This document shows, piece by piece, positions 52,773 through 61,463 of a stretch of DNA of 64,000 bases. Positions within the stretch are counted from its first letter, which is position 1. Every line of letters begins with the position of its first letter. The notes under the pieces are model-generated. The model ran no database searches. It saw nothing but the letters and a program-made list of their open reading frames with translations, and had not been told where the DNA came from. A program made the position numbers and the translations under genes. The stretch is from Terasakiispira papahanaumokuakeensis (GTDB taxonomy: Bacteria; Pseudomonadota; Gammaproteobacteria; Pseudomonadales; Halomonadaceae): the NCBI RefSeq assembly GCF_001709345.1, contig NZ_MDTQ01000001.1, positions 248,001 to 312,000 of the forward strand, read 5' to 3'.

Positions 52773-53861
52773 CTAATGATCTGAATGACTGAGACGCTTG
52801 CCTAGCATTTTGGCCACAAAAGGGCTGACGAGTAACACCAGTACAAACCTGACAGTCTGAAAGGTCATGATAAAGCCCACATCAACATGAGTGGAGGCCG
52901 CGATGATGGCAATGGTATCGAGTCCACCGGGGCTGGTCGCCATATAAGCCGTCAAAGGGTCGACATCAAACAGCCAGACCAATAAGAAGGCCAGGAGGCC
53001 GCATAACGCCATCAATGAGGCGATGGAAAGCAAAATTTTAGGTAGTGCGTGTGCGGCATAGCGCAATATGGTGACCGTGAAACCCAAGCCAATATGCCAG
53101 CCAAGCAGGGCGTAGCTGATGGCCAAGAGCCAAGGCGGGAGTTCAATATTAATGTGTCCTGTTAGCGTCAATGCCGCGCCAATGAGCATGGGCATTAAAA
53201 GTGCGCCGGCCGGTAGTCTCAATTTGATGCCTAGCCAACCGCTTAATGCGGCCAACACCAAGGTCGTGGCAAAGTCATCTGGATTTAATGAAGGAAACCA
53301 GTGGGTTAAGCTGTGAACGGGGTTTGCCTGAGTTTCTGGGACGGCCAGTGTGGCGATGAGGGAGGCCGTGATGGCCACCATTAAAACTCTTAAATACTGC
53401 ATGAAGGCCACGAGCCGAATGTCGGCGCCTTGACTCTCCGCCAGCATGGTCATCACGGACGCGGCGCCGGGTGAGGTGCCCCATAGGGCGGTCATCCCAG
53501 GAAGCACTTGCCATCGTGTCATTAACCCCCCCAGTACAATGCTGGCGGCAATGACCAGCAGAGTGACCCCCATAAATAACCACCAGTTATGAATAAAGAC
53601 ACCGATGACTTCTGGTTGCAAACTATGTGCGATCATGCAGCCGATTAACGTTTGAGCGGCGGCAAACCGTGTTCGTGGAATTTTGATTTGGCTACCGCGA
53701 ATGCTGAATAGAATGCCGGCCAGCATGGGGCCAAGCAGTAACGCCGCGGGGATGTTGAGATACTCAAGGCCTGCTGCGATCGCTCCTGAAACAGCAATCA
53801 AAGATAACCATTGAAGTCGAGTTGGCCAGTTGGCCAAACGAAAGCGTAACCGAATGGGCAT
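52773..53861 (-). CDS. AbrB-family membrane transporter
   Basis: 362 residues with about ten membrane helices in two similar halves. Family marks are LNIPAALLLGPMLAGILF, WGTSPGAASVMTMLAES in half one, and LPAGALLMPMLIGAAL, TSPGGLDTIAIIAASTHVDVGFIMTFQTVR in half two. These inner-membrane proteins are poorly studied, named after a Pseudomonas-type AbrB annotation with no link to the Bacillus AbrB regulator. The TetR regulator gene is divergent with a 137-bp shared spacer holding a dyad, so it is probably repressor-controlled. Confidence 0.85.
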   Translation of the reverse strand: MPIRLRFRLANWPTRLQWLSLIAVSGAIAAGLEYLNIPAALLLGPMLAGILFSIRGSQIKIPRTRFAAAQTLIGCMIAHSLQPEVIGVFIHNWWLFMGVTLLVIAASIVLGGLMTRWQVLPGMTALWGTSPGAASVMTMLAESQGADIRLVAFMQYLRVLMVAITASLIATLAVPETQANPVHSLTHWFPSLNPDDFATTLVLAALSGWLGIKLRLPAGALLMPMLIGAALTLTGHINIELPPWLLAISYALLGWHIGLGFTVTILRYAAHALPKILLSIASLMALCGLLAFLLVWLFDVDPLTAYMATSPGGLDTIAIIAASTHVDVGFIMTFQTVRFVLVLLVSPFVAKMLGKRLSHSDH

Positions 53862-53905
53862 CGCTTATCCTTTCACGAGGCGTCTAATAAGAAGGTCATG
53901 TTTTA

Positions 53906-53925
53906 CTCGATTGAATCGAATCGAG
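53906..53925. promoter_or_regulatory. Candidate TetR operator
   Basis: CTCGATT-GAATCG-AATCGAG is a 20-bp perfect dyad; an overlapping shorter dyad TCGATT-G-AATCGA shares its left part. It lies midway between the divergent transporter and TetR genes. A further hairpin, TGAGG-GAAA-CCTCA (53972-53985), lies in the tetR leader. Confidence 0.55.
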
Positions 53926-53998
53926 ACTGAATAAGGTCGTATTTAAAAACAATGATTCAGCATGCTATATATGAGGGAAACCTCACAAAACTGATTTT

Positions 53999-54667
53999 AT
54001 GAATATGTCCTCACAAAAGTCAATGTCAGAGGGGTCGCCCTCATCGCGTGACGCTGATCACAAGGTGGCTCAAAAGCCTCGCCAACCCAAGCGCTTGCGA
54101 GGTAAGCAGCGGGTTGAAGACTTACTTAAAGCCGCCACCAGTATCTTTGCGGCTAAAGGGTATGATGCTGCAACGATGACTGAAATTGCGGCCCGAGCGA
54201 AGGCGCCTATCGGCTCTCTCTATCAATTTTTTCCTAATAAAGAGGTCTTGGCAGGCGCTTTAATGCAGCGTTATGCGGAACATTTGGAAGCACAATTGAC
54301 TCAGTTATCGATTCAGGCCGGTGAGCTTTCAACCGACACCTTGTTGCAACATTTACTGGGAGTCATGCAGGCGCTGGCGCTTGAGCGGCAGGCGGTGATG
54401 ACACTTATTGAGGCGCGTAATGTGACAGGGGAGTCTCGGCATATATTACGGCAGACGTTACGCCGAGGTATTCAGCAAGTATTGTGTGCCCATTGCGATA
54501 CCTTGGCTAGTGATGACGCTGAGGTCTTGACTGTTATGTTGGTGCAGGCCATGAAAGCCATGGTACTGCTGGGCGATGAATCTTGTGCCGAAGCTGGGAG
54601 AAAGGCATGGCTGGAAATGGTGCAAATGTATTTTCAACAGCGTTTGCCTAGCGCTGGTGAGATGTGA
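53999..54667 (+). CDS. TetR-family transcriptional regulator
   Basis: 222 residues: a polar, basic N-terminal tail (~1-38), then the TetR helix-turn-helix (ATMTEIAARAKAPIGSLYQFFPNKEVLAGALMQ) and a helical ligand-binding domain. It is transcribed away from the AbrB-family transporter and probably represses that gene and itself through the dyad at 53906-53925. The inducer is unknown. ATG 53999 or ATG 54005 is the start; neither has a strong ribosome-binding site. CCTCACAAAA occurs twice (53981-53990, 54009-54018), flanking the start. Confidence 0.88.
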   Translation: MNMSSQKSMSEGSPSSRDADHKVAQKPRQPKRLRGKQRVEDLLKAATSIFAAKGYDAATMTEIAARAKAPIGSLYQFFPNKEVLAGALMQRYAEHLEAQLTQLSIQAGELSTDTLLQHLLGVMQALALERQAVMTLIEARNVTGESRHILRQTLRRGIQQVLCAHCDTLASDDAEVLTVMLVQAMKAMVLLGDESCAEAGRKAWLEMVQMYFQQRLPSAGEM

Positions 54668-54760
54668 TTCTTGTGACTTGTTCAGTGAGGCATATCAGCC
54701 TGTCATGCCCGTCAGGTAATATAAACATCAGAACCCGAGTTAACAGGTGAGGATGTGCGT

Positions 54761-55354
54761 ATGACAAGTCAGGAGGTCCCATTGGCAACAATCAAAAGTG
54801 TGGCCGTTTATTGTGGTTCCCGGTTGGGTCATCAGAAAGGGTATCAAGCATTAGCTCGAGATGTCGGGCGGCATATTGGTGAGCAAGGCTTGCGCCTGGT
54901 ATATGGCGGAGCGAGTGTTGGTTTAATGGGCAGTGTGGCTGATGGCGCCTTACATAGTGGGGCCGAAGTCATTGGTGTTTTGCCTGAAGTGCTGAAGGAT
55001 AAAGAGTTCGCTCATAAGGGACTGACGCAATTACTGGAAGTGCGTGATATGCATGAGCGCAAGTCCAAGATGTCAGCGCTTTCGGATGCTTTTATTGCGT
55101 TGCCAGGAGGGATCGGGACGCTCGAAGAGTTGTTCGAAATGCTGACGTGGCATTATCTGAAAATCCATCAAAAACCCTGCATTTTACTGAATTTTGATGG
55201 TTATTATGATGGACTTTTGAGCTTTTTGAAGCACTCTCTGAATGAAGGTTTTAGTGCGCCGATGCCTCAGTTATGGGTCAGTGACCAGTTAGATGATGTG
55301 TTTGCTGCGCTGGCAACGGGTGATGCGCCTGCAGCGATGAAACCCTTGGCTTAG
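54761..55354 (+). CDS. LOG-family protein (TIGR00730)
   Basis: 197 residues of the lysine decarboxylase-like/LOG family. VAVYCGSRLGHQKGY, YGGASVGLMG, ERKSKM and the PGGIGTLEELFEMLTW motif are diagnostic. LOG proteins release ribose 5-phosphate from cytokinin nucleotides or AMP-like compounds; bacterial roles vary. Start 54761 has GAGGA 7 bp upstream; a GTG two codons earlier is in frame. It follows the TetR gene by 94 bp. A clean terminator follows. Confidence 0.92.
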   Translation: MTSQEVPLATIKSVAVYCGSRLGHQKGYQALARDVGRHIGEQGLRLVYGGASVGLMGSVADGALHSGAEVIGVLPEVLKDKEFAHKGLTQLLEVRDMHERKSKMSALSDAFIALPGGIGTLEELFEMLTWHYLKIHQKPCILLNFDGYYDGLLSFLKHSLNEGFSAPMPQLWVSDQLDDVFAALATGDAPAAMKPLA

Positions 55355-55364
55355 GCTGTTTAAT

Positions 55365-55391
55365 AAAACGCCGACACCCTGTCGGCGTTTT
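55365..55391. terminator. Terminator after the LOG gene
   Basis: AAAACGCCGAC (55365-55375), CACCCTGT-side loop, GTCGGCGTTTT: an 11-bp stem with A and T runs on both sides, so it may work in both directions. Confidence 0.9.
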
Positions 55392-55410
55392 ATACTGGGG
55401 CATCCTTGTG

Positions 55411-55464
55411 TTTGAGAATTTGAGAATTTGAGAATTTGAGAATTTGAGAATTTGAGAATTTGAG
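55411..55464. repeat. Octanucleotide repeat (GAGAATTT)n
   Basis: Six perfect GAGAATTT units from 55414 to 55461, with TTT before and GAG after. It lies between convergent genes, 12 bp beyond the stop codon of the acyltransferase gene, so it is not in a coding frame. Perfect octamers of this kind can vary in copy number. Confidence 0.92.
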
Positions 55465-55475
55465 TGCTTATTGTT

Positions 55476-57215
55476 TTAGGCATCGGAAGCGCTATCGAGG
55501 CGCCCCATATAACGCTCACGTTTACGCGGTTTGAGTTTATCGATATCGACCATAACAAGACCGTCAATGCAGTAGCCGAAGTCCGCATCCACACTGAAAT
55601 CTAGAAAGCGAACGCCACCTTCCTCACAGACTTCCGTGTATTGTTTGTAGAGTGTCGGCACCGTGACCCCGTACAAATCCAGTCGTTCTCGCAAGGCAAT
55701 AAAGTCTTCTCGAGCATCTTTGAATTCGAAAATGGATTCAGCTTCACGCTGGCCCACCGCTGAAATGCGATACGGGGCATTCGCCATGGCGCCGGTTGAA
55801 GGGTCGTTGTGACCATAATAATGGCGGTAGTAGGTGACTAATAGGTCCTTGGCCTGGGTGGGTAGGCTGTTGGACAAGGTTACGGGGCCAAACATCCATT
55901 TGATATGAGGACGGCTACGTAAGTAAGCGCCAATACCAAACCACAGATAATCCAAGCTGCGCTTGCCCCAATAGCGAGGCTGAACAAAGCTACGGCCTAA
56001 CTCTATGCCTTCGGCCAGTTGTGGAATGATCGCATCACCGTAACGGAATAAGCTGGCAGAGTAGAGGCCGCTGCGGCCGTGCCGTTTGAGCAGTTCGCCT
56101 GCTTCGGCAATTCGATAAGCACCGACTATTTCTAGTGCTTCATCATCCCACAGGATTAGGTGTCGATATTCTCGATCATAGGCATCCAGATCACGTCGGC
56201 TGCCTGTGCCTTCACCGACGCGACGAAAGGTCATTTCTCGCAAGCGGCCAATCTCACGCATAACGGCAGAGTCTGGCGCATAACCCAATAACCAGATCTG
56301 TTTACCATCAGCGGTACTGCCAAGCCGTTCACCCTGGCGTAGCTCAGTCCGTACTGCTTGGCAATCTTCCGGGTGAGCGATGGACTTTTCGGTGACAAAT
56401 AGAGGCGGTTTGCCTTTAGCCAGTCGATAGACGTGTTTGCGGAGTAACTTGATTTTGGTGCGGGTAGAAAGATCCTGAACGTCAAAGCGCTCCAGCGGAA
56501 TCAGTTCACCAATGCGAATGGGGATATCTACGGCATGCTTTTTAAACATTTCATTGACGAGCAGTAGCGAGCCAATAGGTCGATAAAGCAAGCAAAGGGA
56601 ATAGAAAAGCGCTGAATTTCTTGCACTGACATGGACCGGTAGGATCGGCGCATTCGTTTTGCGAGCGAAATGTAAAAAACCGCTTTGCCAGCGGCCATCT
56701 TTGATACCCGTCGGTCCAGCGCGTGAGACTTCCCCTGCTGGAAAAATGATGACGGCTTCTTCAGCAGTTAAAGCATCCACGACTTTTTGGCTCGCGGCGC
56801 GATAACGCTTTTGAGAGACGACATCAATGGCCAGCAGCAGGGGGGATAACGGCTCAAAGTGCATCAACATGTCGTTGGCGACGATTTTGACATCGCGGCG
56901 CACTTCGCCGACCAATTTGAGTAATGCCAGTCCATCCAATGTGCCCAGCGGGTGGTTAGCGACAATCACCACGCGGCCTTCGGTGGGAATATTTTCGCGT
57001 TGTCGATCACTGACTTGGTAGCTGATTTGAAAGCGTTCAAGCACTTCATCGACAAACTCAAAAGGCCCCGCATCTTGGTGAGCACTGAGGAAGTGATTGA
57101 CCTCAGACTCATGAGTCAAACGCTTCAACAGGCTGACGGTCGGTTGTCGAATCAGGGCGGGTTTATCTGCCAACTGCGGGAATCGATCCCGAATAACGTG
57201 TTCAATGTTCAGCAT
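55476..57215 (-). CDS. Bifunctional acyltransferase, OlsF-like (ornithine or related aminolipid synthesis)
   Basis: 579 residues with two parts. The N-terminal ~300 residues are a hemolysin-type lysophospholipid acyltransferase-like domain: IVANHPLGTLDGLALL (active-site His and Asp), IFPAGEVSRAG, ILPVHVSARNS. The C-terminal half (~305-579) has the GNAT-type OlsB-like pattern: GEGTGSRRDLDAYDREYRHLILWD, EIVGAYRI, ELGRSFVQPRYWG. This order corresponds to OlsF, which in Serratia forms ornithine lipid using both domains. The substrate is inferred. It may be a way to make membrane lipids without phosphate; the window's phosphate genes are far from it. The stop is close to the octamer array. Confidence 0.78.
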   Translation of the reverse strand: MLNIEHVIRDRFPQLADKPALIRQPTVSLLKRLTHESEVNHFLSAHQDAGPFEFVDEVLERFQISYQVSDRQRENIPTEGRVVIVANHPLGTLDGLALLKLVGEVRRDVKIVANDMLMHFEPLSPLLLAIDVVSQKRYRAASQKVVDALTAEEAVIIFPAGEVSRAGPTGIKDGRWQSGFLHFARKTNAPILPVHVSARNSALFYSLCLLYRPIGSLLLVNEMFKKHAVDIPIRIGELIPLERFDVQDLSTRTKIKLLRKHVYRLAKGKPPLFVTEKSIAHPEDCQAVRTELRQGERLGSTADGKQIWLLGYAPDSAVMREIGRLREMTFRRVGEGTGSRRDLDAYDREYRHLILWDDEALEIVGAYRIAEAGELLKRHGRSGLYSASLFRYGDAIIPQLAEGIELGRSFVQPRYWGKRSLDYLWFGIGAYLRSRPHIKWMFGPVTLSNSLPTQAKDLLVTYYRHYYGHNDPSTGAMANAPYRISAVGQREAESIFEFKDAREDFIALRERLDLYGVTVPTLYKQYTEVCEEGGVRFLDFSVDADFGYCIDGLVMVDIDKLKPRKRERYMGRLDSASDA

Positions 57216-57387
57216 CAGTTTATCCTCCGGTCGCGCTCAGCATGGCGACCGGATGTGACGCTCAGATGGCACCGATATGGCAAAGGGATGACGGTGCTGG
57301 CCTTGAAAATCAGAGCAATCTGCACCATCACTCTTTTAGAGCATAAGCACCGAGTGTGCTTATCCGTTTTGAGATGAAGGAGAGCCC

Positions 57388-58383
57388 ATGTCCGCAATGC
57401 AAGCAATCGTGATTGATGATCAGCAGCAATTACAATGGCAATCAGTTCCTGCTCCTGAGAGGCCGGGCCCAGGGGAAGTGCGGATTCAGGTGGTGGCGTC
57501 AGCGGTGAATCGAGCCGATTTGATGCAGCGCAAAGGGGTTTATCCGCCGCCCCCTGGGGCGAGTGAGATTCTGGGCCTTGAATGCAGTGGTTTGATTGAT
57601 GCCGTGGGCGAAGGGGTGACGCAATGGCAAGTGGGTGACCGTGTGTGTGCTTTGCTCAGTGGGGGCGGTTACGCCGAGCAGGTGGTCTGTCCTGAAGGGC
57701 ATGTGTTGCCTGTGCCCGAAGAGGTGGACTTGATCGATGCCGCAGGCTTGCCCGAGGTGTTTGCGACGGCTTGGTTGAATATTTGGCAGGAAGCCGCTGC
57801 TCAGCCGGGCGAGTCGGTGCTGCTCCATGCTGGCGCCAGTGGTGTCGGGACGGCCGCCTTACAGTTGTGTCGTTACATGGGGAATCCCACTTTTGTGACG
57901 GCAGGCAGTGCCGATAAGATTCGACTTTGCCAGACCTATGGTGCTGAGGGCGGTCATGACCGTCATGAGGGACGCTTTACCGAAGCGGTGAAAGCGTGGC
58001 GCCCGGCAGGAGTGGATATCATCCTTGACCCGGTGGGAGGGGATTACTTCCCTCAAAACCTGGAAGTGTTGGCACAAGATGGGCGCTTAGTCATGATTGC
58101 CATCTTAGGGGGGCGTCAGGCGGAGATCGACATGGGGCGCTTGGTGTTTAAACGGTTACGTCTTGTTGGGTCAACATTACGCTCTCGCTCAGATGCCGAT
58201 AAAACAGCGTTAATCAGTGATTTACGGCAACGGGCTTGGCCTGGGCTGAGCCATGGCGATCTCATGCCCGTGATTCACCAGCGGTATCCGATTGCGGCGG
58301 CTGACCAAGCCCACCAAGCGCTGGCTGAGAATGATACGGTAGGCAAAATTATTTTAACGGTTGCGGATTCGACCGATACGTGA
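57388..58383 (+). CDS. Zinc-independent NAD(P)H quinone oxidoreductase (PIG3/QOR-like)
   Basis: 331 residues of the medium-chain dehydrogenase family without structural zinc ligands. NRADLMQRKGVYPPPPGASEILGLECSG and LLHAGASGVGTAALQLC (Rossmann motif) match the PIG3-type quinone oxidoreductase family (TIGR02824). It would reduce quinones with NADPH in the cytoplasm. A ribosome-binding site (GAAGGAGAG) is about 7 bp upstream. The YdjM-like gene follows after 36 bp, so the two may be co-transcribed. Confidence 0.93.
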   Translation: MSAMQAIVIDDQQQLQWQSVPAPERPGPGEVRIQVVASAVNRADLMQRKGVYPPPPGASEILGLECSGLIDAVGEGVTQWQVGDRVCALLSGGGYAEQVVCPEGHVLPVPEEVDLIDAAGLPEVFATAWLNIWQEAAAQPGESVLLHAGASGVGTAALQLCRYMGNPTFVTAGSADKIRLCQTYGAEGGHDRHEGRFTEAVKAWRPAGVDIILDPVGGDYFPQNLEVLAQDGRLVMIAILGGRQAEIDMGRLVFKRLRLVGSTLRSRSDADKTALISDLRQRAWPGLSHGDLMPVIHQRYPIAAADQAHQALAENDTVGKIILTVADSTDT

Positions 58384-58419
58384 CCATACCGCTAACCTGC
58401 TGTAAGGAATGACGCTGAG

Positions 58420-59469
58420 ATGGATTCAGTCACTCAAGCCGTATTGGGTGCCAGTATTCAAGGCGCTCTTTTAGGGCGCTGGCAGGGACGCAAGGCGCTG
58501 TTGTATGGAGCTGTATTGGCCACCTTGCCGGACCTGGATATATTGATTGACTATGGCGACCCCGTGGCCAACATGACACATCATCGCAGCTTCAGTCACT
58601 CGCTGCTGGTGTTGACCGGGGCCAGTATTTTGATGAGTTGGTTGATCGTCAAAATGAAGCCTCGATTACCCTATTCACCTTGGCGGTTGTGGGTGACGCT
58701 GTGGCTGGTGCTGATTACGCACCCGTTGCTCGATACCATGACGACTTATGGGACTCAGTTGTTATGGCCTTTTGAGCCGCCCCCCGCGGCTATTTCGAGT
58801 ATTTTTATTATTGATCCGTTGTACACGTTGCCGCTTTTAATCGGTGTGTTGATCGCCACTTGCTCATCGGCATCACCGCAGCAGGCTGTTCGGCCCCAGA
58901 AGGCACTGATTGTGGGACTCATGCTCAGTAGCCTCTATCTGGTTTGGAGTTATGGTGCTCAGCAATGGATAACGCATCGTGTGATGGCTCAAGCTCGGGC
59001 GGATCACGTTTCGGCGGATAAAATACTCGTTGTGCCGGCACCTTTTACCACTTTCCTGTGGCGTGTCGTGATGCTGGATGATCAAGGGCAGTTTACGGAA
59101 GGTCTTGTCGGTGTGTTTGATCGTACCCCGCCTCACTGGGTGACGTTACCTTTAGGTCAGCCGCCTGAGCCTGCGTTGGCCCAGTTGAGTGATTACCAGC
59201 GGATGCAGTGGTTTACACAGGGCTTCTTACGTCAGGATCTGGCCGATAATGAGTGGATTGTGACCGATTTACGATTGGGCATGACCGGTTTACACCCTTT
59301 TCGTTTTGGCCTGGCCACTGAGGATGATGGGCATTGGCAGCCGATGACCCCGGCGCACCGGCTACCTCGGGTGCAACCTGACTGGGATCGCATCAGATTG
59401 CTCTGGCAGCGCATTTGGAATGATCAGACCCCAGTACCACTGGCTGAGTGGGCGAAAGGGATTCGGTAG
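58420..59469 (+). CDS. YdjM/DUF457-family membrane-bound metal-dependent hydrolase
   Basis: 349 residues. The start MDSVTQAVLGASIQGAL and the metal motifs MTHHRSFSHS and THPLLDTMTTYGTQLLWPF place it in the YdjM family of inner-membrane hydrolase-like proteins. About five helices occur in the first 200 residues; the rest is soluble and beta-rich. The reaction is unknown. It lies after the quinone oxidoreductase and convergent to mltF, with a hairpin between. Confidence 0.88.
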   Translation: MDSVTQAVLGASIQGALLGRWQGRKALLYGAVLATLPDLDILIDYGDPVANMTHHRSFSHSLLVLTGASILMSWLIVKMKPRLPYSPWRLWVTLWLVLITHPLLDTMTTYGTQLLWPFEPPPAAISSIFIIDPLYTLPLLIGVLIATCSSASPQQAVRPQKALIVGLMLSSLYLVWSYGAQQWITHRVMAQARADHVSADKILVVPAPFTTFLWRVVMLDDQGQFTEGLVGVFDRTPPHWVTLPLGQPPEPALAQLSDYQRMQWFTQGFLRQDLADNEWIVTDLRLGMTGLHPFRFGLATEDDGHWQPMTPAHRLPRVQPDWDRIRLLWQRIWNDQTPVPLAEWAKGIR

Positions 59470-59475
59470 GATTTG

Positions 59476-59511
59476 GCCTGCGTATGCGCGATTGAACGTC
59501 TCATGCGCAGG
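59476..59511. terminator. Bidirectional hairpin between the YdjM-like gene and mltF
   Basis: GCCTGCG and CGCAGGC with an ATG/CAT extension across one G-T pair; loop of about 15 bases. It has no T-run on either side and lies between convergent stops. Confidence 0.6.
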
Positions 59512-59518
59512 CGGTCAT

Positions 59519-60943
59519 TTATAATACGGGCGGCACCACACTGAAACTGGTTTCTGGCTCTAAACTCGCACTACGGGCTTCCAGCATTTCCAAAAAGTTA
59601 TTTTGGCTGCGTTCGTACCATTCCAGAATTTCACGGTAGCGGCGAATGTTACGGACATAAATGACGGGCTCGTGGCCTCTGGCATAACCATAACGGGTGT
59701 GGCGATACCATTCGCGCTTAGCCAGTAGCGGGAGGTATTCGGCGACATCCGCCCATTGGTCGGGATCTTTGCCTTGGGATTCTGTGATGCGCCGTGCATC
59801 TTCCAGGTGGCCCATGCCGACATTGTAAGCGGCCAAGGCCATGTAAAGTCGGTCATCATCATTCAGTCTATCGGGCAAACGATTATAAAGCTGACGTAGA
59901 TAGCGGGCACCGCCTTTGATGCTTTTAACCGGGTCGAGTCGGTTTTTGATGCCGAGCTCTTTAGCGGTCGTCAGTGTCAGCATCATCATGCCTTTGACCC
60001 CGGTGGGGGATACCGCACGGGGTCGCCAGTGAGACTCCTGGTAACCTACAGAGGCTAATAACGTCCAGTCCAAGTCGCTGGTGGCGGCAGCGGCTTTAAA
60101 AGCCTCTTCCCATTGCGGTAACTTTTCTCTGATTTGGCGCACAAAACGCCGCGCCCCAACATAATCGATATGTTTCTCGTGGCGGTAGTATCGATCTCGA
60201 ATTTCGTCAATCAAGCCGCTTTTATGGGCTTGACGGATGAAACCATTCGCCGCTTGGAGTAAGTCTGTGCGCTCTTCTTCTGGAAATAGCCAGACTTGAG
60301 CCACTTTGGCATCAATCTCAAAAGCGATGCCTACGCGGGGGAAGAAAAAGCGGTTGAGGGTGTAATCTTGATGATTGATCAGTGCATAAGGCAGTTCGCC
60401 ATCTTGCACCATTTTGAGCAGATCGGTGACTTCCAGCTCGTCGGTTTCGCGCCAACTGAGGGCCGGGTACTGGGTTTGCAGCGTTCGCATCATCTCAGCT
60501 TGACGTGTGTTGGCTAATACGGCGAGTTGGCCTTGATCAATCTCTTCCCAATTGTCGGGGCGCTTTGAACCCCGGCGATAGACCACGACCTGATCGGATT
60601 CAATCAGGGGTTCACTCATTTGGAAGCGATGCATGCGATCGAGTGTAATGCCTAGCCCGCCTGCCGCCATATCGGCTTGCCCTTCAAGCAAGGCTGTTTC
60701 CATGTCACTGATGCTATGACCACTGATCACCTCAAGCTGGACGCCTAAGTGATCAGCAAAGGCCTTGACCAGCTCATATTCAAAGCCAGCAGGACCATTA
60801 CGGTTTTCATAATAAACTGAAGGCGTGTTGCGCATCAGCACCTGCAACTTGCCCCGCTTGAGGATTTCTTCCAGCGGGTCAGGGCTGCGGCAGCCAGTGA
60901 GTAACACCGGCAGTAGCAACAGAGCCCACCACCATTTCTTCAT
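59519..60943 (-). CDS. mltF: Membrane-bound lytic murein transglycosylase F
   Basis: 474 residues. Lipoprotein signal with lipobox LLTGC (Cys 18). Residues ~30-260 form a periplasmic solute-binding-like regulatory domain (LKRGKLQVLMRNTPSVYYE, DMAAGGLGIT). The C-terminal lysozyme-like domain has the catalytic E303 in YQESHWRP, then GVKGMMMLT and the NVGMGHLEDAR motif. MltF cleaves peptidoglycan and is outer-membrane anchored. It is divergent from purL, as in E. coli. Confidence 0.96.
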   Translation of the reverse strand: MKKWWWALLLLPVLLTGCRSPDPLEEILKRGKLQVLMRNTPSVYYENRNGPAGFEYELVKAFADHLGVQLEVISGHSISDMETALLEGQADMAAGGLGITLDRMHRFQMSEPLIESDQVVVYRRGSKRPDNWEEIDQGQLAVLANTRQAEMMRTLQTQYPALSWRETDELEVTDLLKMVQDGELPYALINHQDYTLNRFFFPRVGIAFEIDAKVAQVWLFPEEERTDLLQAANGFIRQAHKSGLIDEIRDRYYRHEKHIDYVGARRFVRQIREKLPQWEEAFKAAAATSDLDWTLLASVGYQESHWRPRAVSPTGVKGMMMLTLTTAKELGIKNRLDPVKSIKGGARYLRQLYNRLPDRLNDDDRLYMALAAYNVGMGHLEDARRITESQGKDPDQWADVAEYLPLLAKREWYRHTRYGYARGHEPVIYVRNIRRYREILEWYERSQNNFLEMLEARSASLEPETSFSVVPPVL

Positions 60944-60997
60944 GATTGGACCAGGCTTGGGGAGCCATCTTACGGCTCCAGATTTTATCGTCTGAGT

Positions 60998-61045
60998 GTC
61001 GTTAGCTGAATCTGTCGTTAACTAAATCTATCGTTAATAGGATCT
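60998..61045. repeat. 16-bp tandem array, three units plus a partial fourth
   Basis: GTCGTTAGCTGAATCT (60998-61013), GTCGTTAACTAAATCT (61014-61029), ATCGTTAATAGGATCT (61030-61045), then ATCGTTGTGATCC as a broken fourth. Confidence 0.8.
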
Positions 61046-61233
61046 ATCGTTGTGATCCGCATTTTTTACTTACACGAACGGGTCAATCAATCAACTGAGC
61101 AGCAATATTTGTTGAACCTGTTGCTGAGTTTAAGTTCGCTATGCCTGAGTTGAATACTGCGGATTGTATCAAATCCTGAATCCCTGTCTTTTGTCGCTTT
61201 GTTATCGTGAGCCTAACGGTTATCGCGAGCATT

Positions 61234-61269
61234 TTTTGTTACTGAAATCACTTTTGTTACTGAAATCAC
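61234..61269. repeat. Perfect 18-bp tandem duplication
   Basis: TTTTGTTACTGAAATCAC occurs at 61234-61251 and 61252-61269 in contact; a degraded third copy (TTCTTGTTATCAGGAATA) follows. Confidence 0.88.
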
Positions 61270-61463
61270 GCCTTCTTGTTATCAGGAATACTGCTTCATC
61301 GTTTTGCCTGGGCTCAGTGGTCCGCCATGGAATCGCTCAGTATTATATTCAATGGGCGTCGGCTAAATCTGACATAGATAGCAGGACACCGCCAGTCCCA
61401 TACGGTATCATGCACGCCTAAATCTTTTCCCGCTCTTTCCATGCTCCCAAAGAGGCCCAGGTA

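Larger units (their letters stand above)
60944..61463. other. Spacer between mltF and purL
   Basis: A 520-bp divergent spacer with two tandem arrays (60998-61045 and 61234-61269) and AT-rich sequence. Promoters of both genes must lie here. I could not find a confident PurR operator. No coding frame is convincing. Confidence 0.5.
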
